A stretch of DNA of 64,000 nt, from positions 558,001 through 622,000 of the forward strand of contig JAJJXM010000031.1 in NCBI GenBank assembly GCA_024516155.1, written 5' to 3'. Both the position numbers and the translations under genes were made by a program. Below the pieces are notes generated by a model. That model saw only the letters and a program-made list of their open reading frames with translations, searched no databases and was not told the DNA's origin. The stretch is from Pyronema omphalodes (lineage: Eukaryota > Ascomycota > Pezizomycetes > Pezizales > Pyronemataceae). Shown here piece by piece: positions 59,749 to 64,000 of this stretch. Positions within the stretch are counted from its first letter, which is position 1, and every line of letters starts with the position of its first letter.

Positions 59749-61510
59749 TCAGTCCAGAGTTGCACCAAACAAAACGCACCAAAACTCTGGATCATCCGGG
59801 CTTCGAACACCATTGCAGCAAATATAGATACGACGTGACCGTGACAAGTTCTTTATCCACTCACTGTTATTATGCTTACTGATGATGTTCCATGGAAACG
59901 ACCGCAGCCGCGCTTGAGTCAAATTGACACCCCACAGAGCCATTACAAGGTTTTCGAAATGCTAAAATAATGATTAGCCGGTATCCTCACTTCGGAAATT
60001 GATCAGGGAAAGATTACTAAGAACTGCGAAATTCTTGAACGCTCGACGTAGATAAACTGCCCCGGAACAAAAGACGGATAACCTTTCGAAATCTCGACCA
60101 TTCCCGCTGGTATTATTTTCATAGGCTAGACCCATAATGAGTGTCTTCGCTCCATGTATCTGTAATCATGAGAAGGATATCCTACCGTCATTCTGCAAAA
60201 GAACCCACCTTCATGTGGTTTCTCCGGTAGTACCGCCAGATCCAGTTCATTGAGCTTCATATTTACCCCGACCAGTCCCTCCCTCACCTCCTGCAACTTT
60301 TCCTCCTGTTGTCTCAGTTTCTTTTCACTCCCATCAAGTCTTTCTTCAATCTCATCACACCTGTTCATCTGTTCCTTGATATTCCTCCCATTCTCCATCA
60401 GCTGCACTCTGACACCATTCAAATCCTCCTCAGATTTCCCCATCTCCTCATGATATTCCAATAACTGTTTTTCCTCCTCCGTCATATTCTCCTCCATCTC
60501 TTCATACTTCCTCATCAATTTCACCACATTTCCAAACGAACCATACTGTTCCAACCGCCTCATAACATTTTGAAGTTTACTATTCCGTTCCCCCAGCTCC
60601 GTTATCTCTGCCTCATATCGTTTCTGGGCGTCCTCTAGTTGCTGACGTGCGAAATCCCGTTGTTCACTGATGGAGGAGAGCTTGGCTGATAGAATGGAAA
60701 TTTCGTTGACGAGACGCCTGTTTTCTTTTTCCAAGGCTGATTCGGTGGTTTCTTTGGTTGCTTGCAGCTTTTGGATTATTTCGTTGAAGTTTAGGAGTTG
60801 TTGTGTGGCTTGTTCGATTAGTGTTGATTCGGAGTCGTTGATGCAATGGTCGGTGTTGTCAGTGTTTTCAGTGTTGTTGGTATCGGGTATTTCGGGCTTT
60901 ATGGTGCCGGAGAGGGTTGGTGGCGGGTCGTAGGAGGGTATTGTGGTGACCATGACGGCGGAGAAAGATCTTAGAGGTGCGGGGAGCTAATGATATGTTT
61001 CAATTGGATATGGTGCGTATAATGTAGCTGGATAGTGGGCGTATTCATGGAACATATAGGTGGAGCATCGAGGTGGATCATACATGGAGGAATCGGTAGA
61101 GCCGTAACTGACATTTGCGCGATATTAAAAGTCATCACTGGATCTAAGCGATAGTTCGGACTTAGAATGCATGAATATAGCAAAAAATGGAAATGTTTTC
61201 TTTCTGATAGTGCAAGGACGCGGGCCCATTGGAGAGTTTGCTGACTACATTTGCTGAGTACGTTTGCAGGGATTCCAGAGTTAGGGTGGGGCGCAGGGAT
61301 GGGTAGGGTTCTGCCCGCGATCGATAGATGGCTGTCAAAGTAGAGTACAAGGTGGGTTTGGACACGAAGGTACGAACCGCAAGGCAAGATTGATTTAGAT
61401 TTCTCGCTACGTAGCTTCAAGGGGAGTATTAAACTCAGAATTACATCACAGTCTCGCGATAAATACCAGCCAGTGGGGGTATATAGGGTCTACTTAAGAT
61501 GAAGTAAACT
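59470..61510. repeat. Segmental duplication, copy B (partner at 1-2,045)
   Basis: This is the direct-orientation partner of copy A, carrying the intact family gene. Differences that break copy A (one nonsense change and two single-base indels) are absent here. The right end fades near 61,510. Confidence 0.9.
59749..60953 (-). CDS. Coiled-coil protein of the candidate three-exon family (intact copy)
   Basis: Exons 60,186-60,953, 60,018-60,125 and 59,749-59,961 give 362 residues, all phase 0. Exon 1 (1-256) has a Thr/Asp/Asn-rich head, then coiled coil (about 45-240) ending HEGGFFCRMT. Exon 2 (257-292) holds IPAGMVEIS and later GQFIYVERSRI. Exon 3 (293-362) opens HFENLVMALW. The introns are 60 bases (GTAGGA...TCTAG) and 56 bases (GTAATC, CTAAT branch, TTTTAG). 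Without splicing the frame stops at 60,126, inside the first acceptor. Copy A has CAG at that acceptor, which explains why its unspliced frame runs on. Exon order, the 33-36-residue middle exon and motif spacing agree with the gene at 38,082-39,191. GTAATC is a non-consensus donor, so exon 3 is the least certain part. Function unknown. Confidence 0.7.
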
Positions 61511-61774
61511 TCGGGATTTAAAGGATGGCAAAACGGTAGGTCAGACTTATTCTGCAAAATATATTCCGACCGTCGGTATCATATGCTGTACTGTGCTGGA
61601 GCTCATCAACAAAATGGTGAATGAACGCAGGGTACGGTGGAGGATGAATCAGGGCGCAAGTTGGGCCAGTCTGTACGCTAGGATGTTGAAGTTGAACGAA
61701 AGAAACCATATTCAGCATAACAATTTCATAATGAAACACATCAACAAATCATCATAACAGCACAGATTCTCCCA
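60954..61774. other. Intergenic, promoter side of the 60-kb gene
   Basis: Most of this is duplication copy B. A 73-codon minus-strand frame (61,518-61,739) contains PPPYPAF, as the 55-kb gene does, and the DNA at 61,629-61,645 matches 55,428-55,445. It is probably a displaced fragment of that gene. Confidence 0.5.
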
Positions 61775-61889
61775 AAAGACTTCTAACTAGCTACATATTG
61801 TAATCACCCCGACCACAACTATTCGTATTCCTTACATTATCTCTAGCCATCAGCTGCCAACCGGCTTCCAAAATACCCCCTCTTTAGTT

Positions 61890-62310
61890 ACTAGTATTGG
61901 CATCAAAAATGGCAGTCAATTTCTCCAGAAGCTCTTTCCTAGATACCTGCGCACTCTTCAATTCTATTCTAGAACCTTGATCAGTAGTTTGCACTGATTG
62001 TGTACGTTGAGATCCTCCTCGAAAACTGGGCTGGGACCTACCGTGTTCTGCCTTAGCGCCATCCTAAGTTCAAGGTTGTATAATTTAAGCCTGTCATTTG
62101 CTTCCCTATATTTTACCAGCAGCTTCAGTTTGGCGGAATTCGTTTCTTAAACCTCTTTGGAAATTATCAGATGAGAAATTTCGGGAGAGAGGAGGTGGAG
62201 CCGTAAAGGTTAATTTTTCGGGCGAAGTAGATGATACCATGGTGAATGTTCCTTAGTGAAGAGACTTAGGGTGGAGTCTGTGTGTTGTGCTGGTGACAGG
62301 ATGTAGAAAG
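61890..62310 (-). pseudogene. Broken copy of the 55-kb coiled-coil gene
   Basis: Aligned by eye with 54,990-55,440. The cag-aag-rich coiled-coil part is recognisable (gtttgcactgattgtgt here, ttttgcactgattgtgt in the partner). Where the partner has Glu-Val-Gln-Glu-Thr, this copy has TAA in place of the Gln codon near 62,148. Further indels follow. I see no open frame of useful length. Confidence 0.65.
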
Positions 62311-62328
62311 CGGTGGAGGATTGGATAA

Positions 62329-62425
62329 GGGTGCGTTTGGTTTCAACCGAAAACAATGTTTTTAGCCCGTTTTACCGGTGAAATTTGGCCAAAAAACTTT
62401 GTTTTCGGTCGAACCAAACGCACCC
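62329..62425. mobile_element. 97-bp palindromic PIF/Harbinger-like MITE
   Basis: The left end gggtgcgtttggtt and right end aaccaaacgcaccc are perfect inverted repeats, and the match extends into gaaaacaatgttttt / aaaactttgttttc, so most of the element is a hairpin. TAA flanks both ends (62,326-62,328 and 62,426-62,428). The related segment at 55,441-55,470 lacks it. Its ends resemble those of the 690-bp element at 29,784-30,473. Confidence 0.88.
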
Positions 62426-62510
62426 TAAATGAATGCTTATAACAGGCTTGTCGGTCTAAAGACTTGATGATCAAACTTGACATGCCGAATATGTCTAGAT
62501 ATGAAATGCA

Positions 62511-64000
62511 TTTATAGTGCGGAGTTCTATGGAAATGGAAGCAAAAGGTAAACCCGAAAATGCAAATCTTCGTCTCAAATCGCCAAGGACCACAACCACC
62601 AGCACAAGCATCAGAAGTAGGAGTCCATCGCGCTCTATCCCCTTTACCCAGAAGCGAAGGCAGATATCCCAGCACTACTCGACCCAACCCAACCCAACTC
62701 AACTTAGCCCAACCCACCAAGCGAGCGAGTCCCCATGACGCGCATATTCCCACGCGACATTCGCACCATCCGCCGTCCCCGAACATAACCACCATCACCA
62801 CATCAATGACTAGGGTATCCATAAACACCAATACCAATTCCATACACCAGCTCGTTCCCCCTTTCTCGCTCCCTTATAACATATCCCACAGCATAGCCAT
62901 ATCATCTCACGTGACGCATTCCACCCGCATCACTCGACATCCCTCCGCGCCCCCAACCCCGACGTCAAAACAAGCCTTTCGACGCAACAGACCCCGCATG
63001 CTCCGAGTCCCTACACCATAGCCGGCCATTCCAACCGAAGGTACAGTCGCAAACGCGACCAGGTTCGTAGTCCATAGTTCATTCATAGTTCGTAGCCTCC
63101 CAGTCCAACCGCCAACCCACAACGTATCCGACACATCCCCGAAACCCCAGTCCAGTCGTCAACACCCACCAGAAAATTTTCCCCCACGTTCCAGCAAGCT
63201 ATAAGCTAAGATCGGGAACGGGAACGGGAGGTTTAAATTGGTTTCTTCCGATCGATCTTGCGGGTTTGACAGCGTGGGGTTTGTGGGGAGAGCTTTGGGG
63301 AGCTGGGAGCTGGTCGGGGAGCTTGGAGCTTGAGGACTGGCGTAGGGTAGGGTATCACGTGATGGGTTGTGGTGCGCGATGCCTTGAGCCTTGGAGTCTT
63401 GGAGTCTTCCTGCCCGTCCCCGTTATTATCTAAGCCAACCTTCCTCTTCCTTATCATCTAAGCCCCCAAGACAGCCTTCCCCCTCCCCCCCGACTCCCTC
63501 CTCCTCTAAGCCAACCTCCCCCCCCCCCCCCCCCGGCCCACCACATAGATACTGCGCACGATTAACTCACTGAAAGCGCAAAGAAAGTCTACTAGCTATG
63601 TCGACTGTAGAGGAAAAATTTCTTCCCAGCGAAATAGGGTGGTGACTTAACGGTGACCTGAGTCCTATCCTACATATCTAGGGGAGTTCCTCAGGGGGGG
63701 TTCGGATGGCTTCCTTATGGCCGGAGATGTTCTATGGTTTGATGGAGAGTACATGTGAAGAAGATTTTTTTTTTCGGTGTCGCGATGGTTTAAGCACCCT
63801 GTCCGTCCCCCCCATCCCCCCATCCCCCCATCCCCCCATCCCCCCATCCCCCCATCCCCCCATCCCCCCATCCCCCCATCCCCCCATCACCCCCCCCCCC
63901 CATCCCCCCATCACCCCATCACCCCCCTCTACCCCCATCTCCCACTCCCTCGCGCTTTTGTTTGTCGCCATCATGAAGATTTCTTTGGTCGCCATCATGA
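62511..64000. other. Window end, C-rich and repeat-rich, no supported gene
   Basis: Plus-strand open frames (62,517-63,021) are Pro/Ser/Arg-rich without a recognisable domain. A poly-C run lies at 63,519-63,535, and a catcccc heptamer array at 63,808-63,912. A cgccatcatgaagatttctttggt-type word repeats at the very end. Nothing was recognised as a gene. Confidence 0.5.
63808..63912. repeat. Heptamer array (ccccatc)n
   Basis: About a dozen copies of ccccatc with a longer C run near 63,890 and cacccc variants at the right edge. Frames through it read as Gly-Trp/Asp repeats and are not genes. Confidence 0.93.

Larger units (their letters stand above)
61775..62510. repeat. Segmental duplication, copy D (partner at 54,890-55,530)
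   Basis: Colinear with the 55-kb segment but more decayed, and interrupted by the 97-bp MITE at 62,329-62,425. It sits directly beside duplication copy B, whose partner is at the other end of the window, so 59.5-62.5 kb is a mosaic of segments with different partners. Confidence 0.8.

Noticed and set aside
60126..60128. Stop codon at 60,126 as the true end of the 60-kb gene
   Set aside because: It overlaps a TCTAG acceptor, and the spliced reading gives a C-terminus matching the 38-kb gene. Kept as an alternative only.
62560..63021. Frame beginning MQIFV, recalling ubiquitin
   Set aside because: Similarity stops after five residues. The rest is Pro/Arg/Ser-rich, so it is chance.

Overview
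The window is nuclear DNA of a filamentous ascomycete (Pezizomycotina). The housekeeping genes are fungal orthologues: NTE1, a GRIP-domain golgin, NCA2, SEC4, QCR9, IES6, BRL1/BRR6 and a Lunapark. They are split by short GT-AG introns with CTAAC/CTAAT-like branch sites. Introns of 46-130 bases are mixed with several of 220-430 bases, and intergenic DNA is very rich in micro- and minisatellites. An early-diverging class such as Pezizomycetes or Orbiliomycetes is a guess only.

Layout. 1-2.05 kb is one copy of a segmental duplication carrying a broken coiled-coil gene. 2.4-7.2 kb (-) is NTE1. 9.5-10.6 kb (-) is a four-exon DUF427 gene with an 11-base internal exon. 10.6-14.8 kb holds no gene I can support, but has a 354-bp pogo-like MITE and a dense series of tandem repeats. 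14.8-18.8 kb (-) is the golgin, divergent from NCA2 at 20.2-22.5 kb (+). 22.5-26.4 kb is minisatellite-rich. 26.4-28.0 kb (-) is SEC4. 28.0-33.0 kb contains a 690-bp PIF/Harbinger-like element. QCR9 (-) and IES6 (+) share a 472-bp divergent promoter near 34 kb. BRL1 (-) and LNP1 (+) lie at 40.3-45.4 kb.

From 35.8 kb onward, and especially 46.6-62.5 kb, the window changes character. It becomes an accessory block of fast-evolving, low-complexity or coiled-coil genes, nearly all on the minus strand, with no family I recognise. By reading splice sites I found that three of these loci (38.1-39.2 kb, 59.7-61.0 kb and the broken copy at 0.3-1.5 kb), and more weakly 57.7-59.0 kb, share one architecture. 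Each has a long variable N-terminal exon (a coiled coil in the first three), a 33-36-residue middle exon with a common hydrophobic pattern, and a last exon. Both intron positions are kept in the first three; the second is also kept in the 57.7-kb locus. I regard this as a candidate undescribed fungal gene family and the most interesting content of the window. A further degenerate member may lie at 56.3-56.5 kb.

The same block is built by segmental duplication: 1-2.05 kb matches 59.47-61.51 kb, and 54.9-55.5 kb matches 61.8-62.5 kb. The last copy carries a 97-bp palindromic MITE that its partner lacks, so the partner is a natural empty site. All similarity statements come from reading by eye; no search or alignment program was run.
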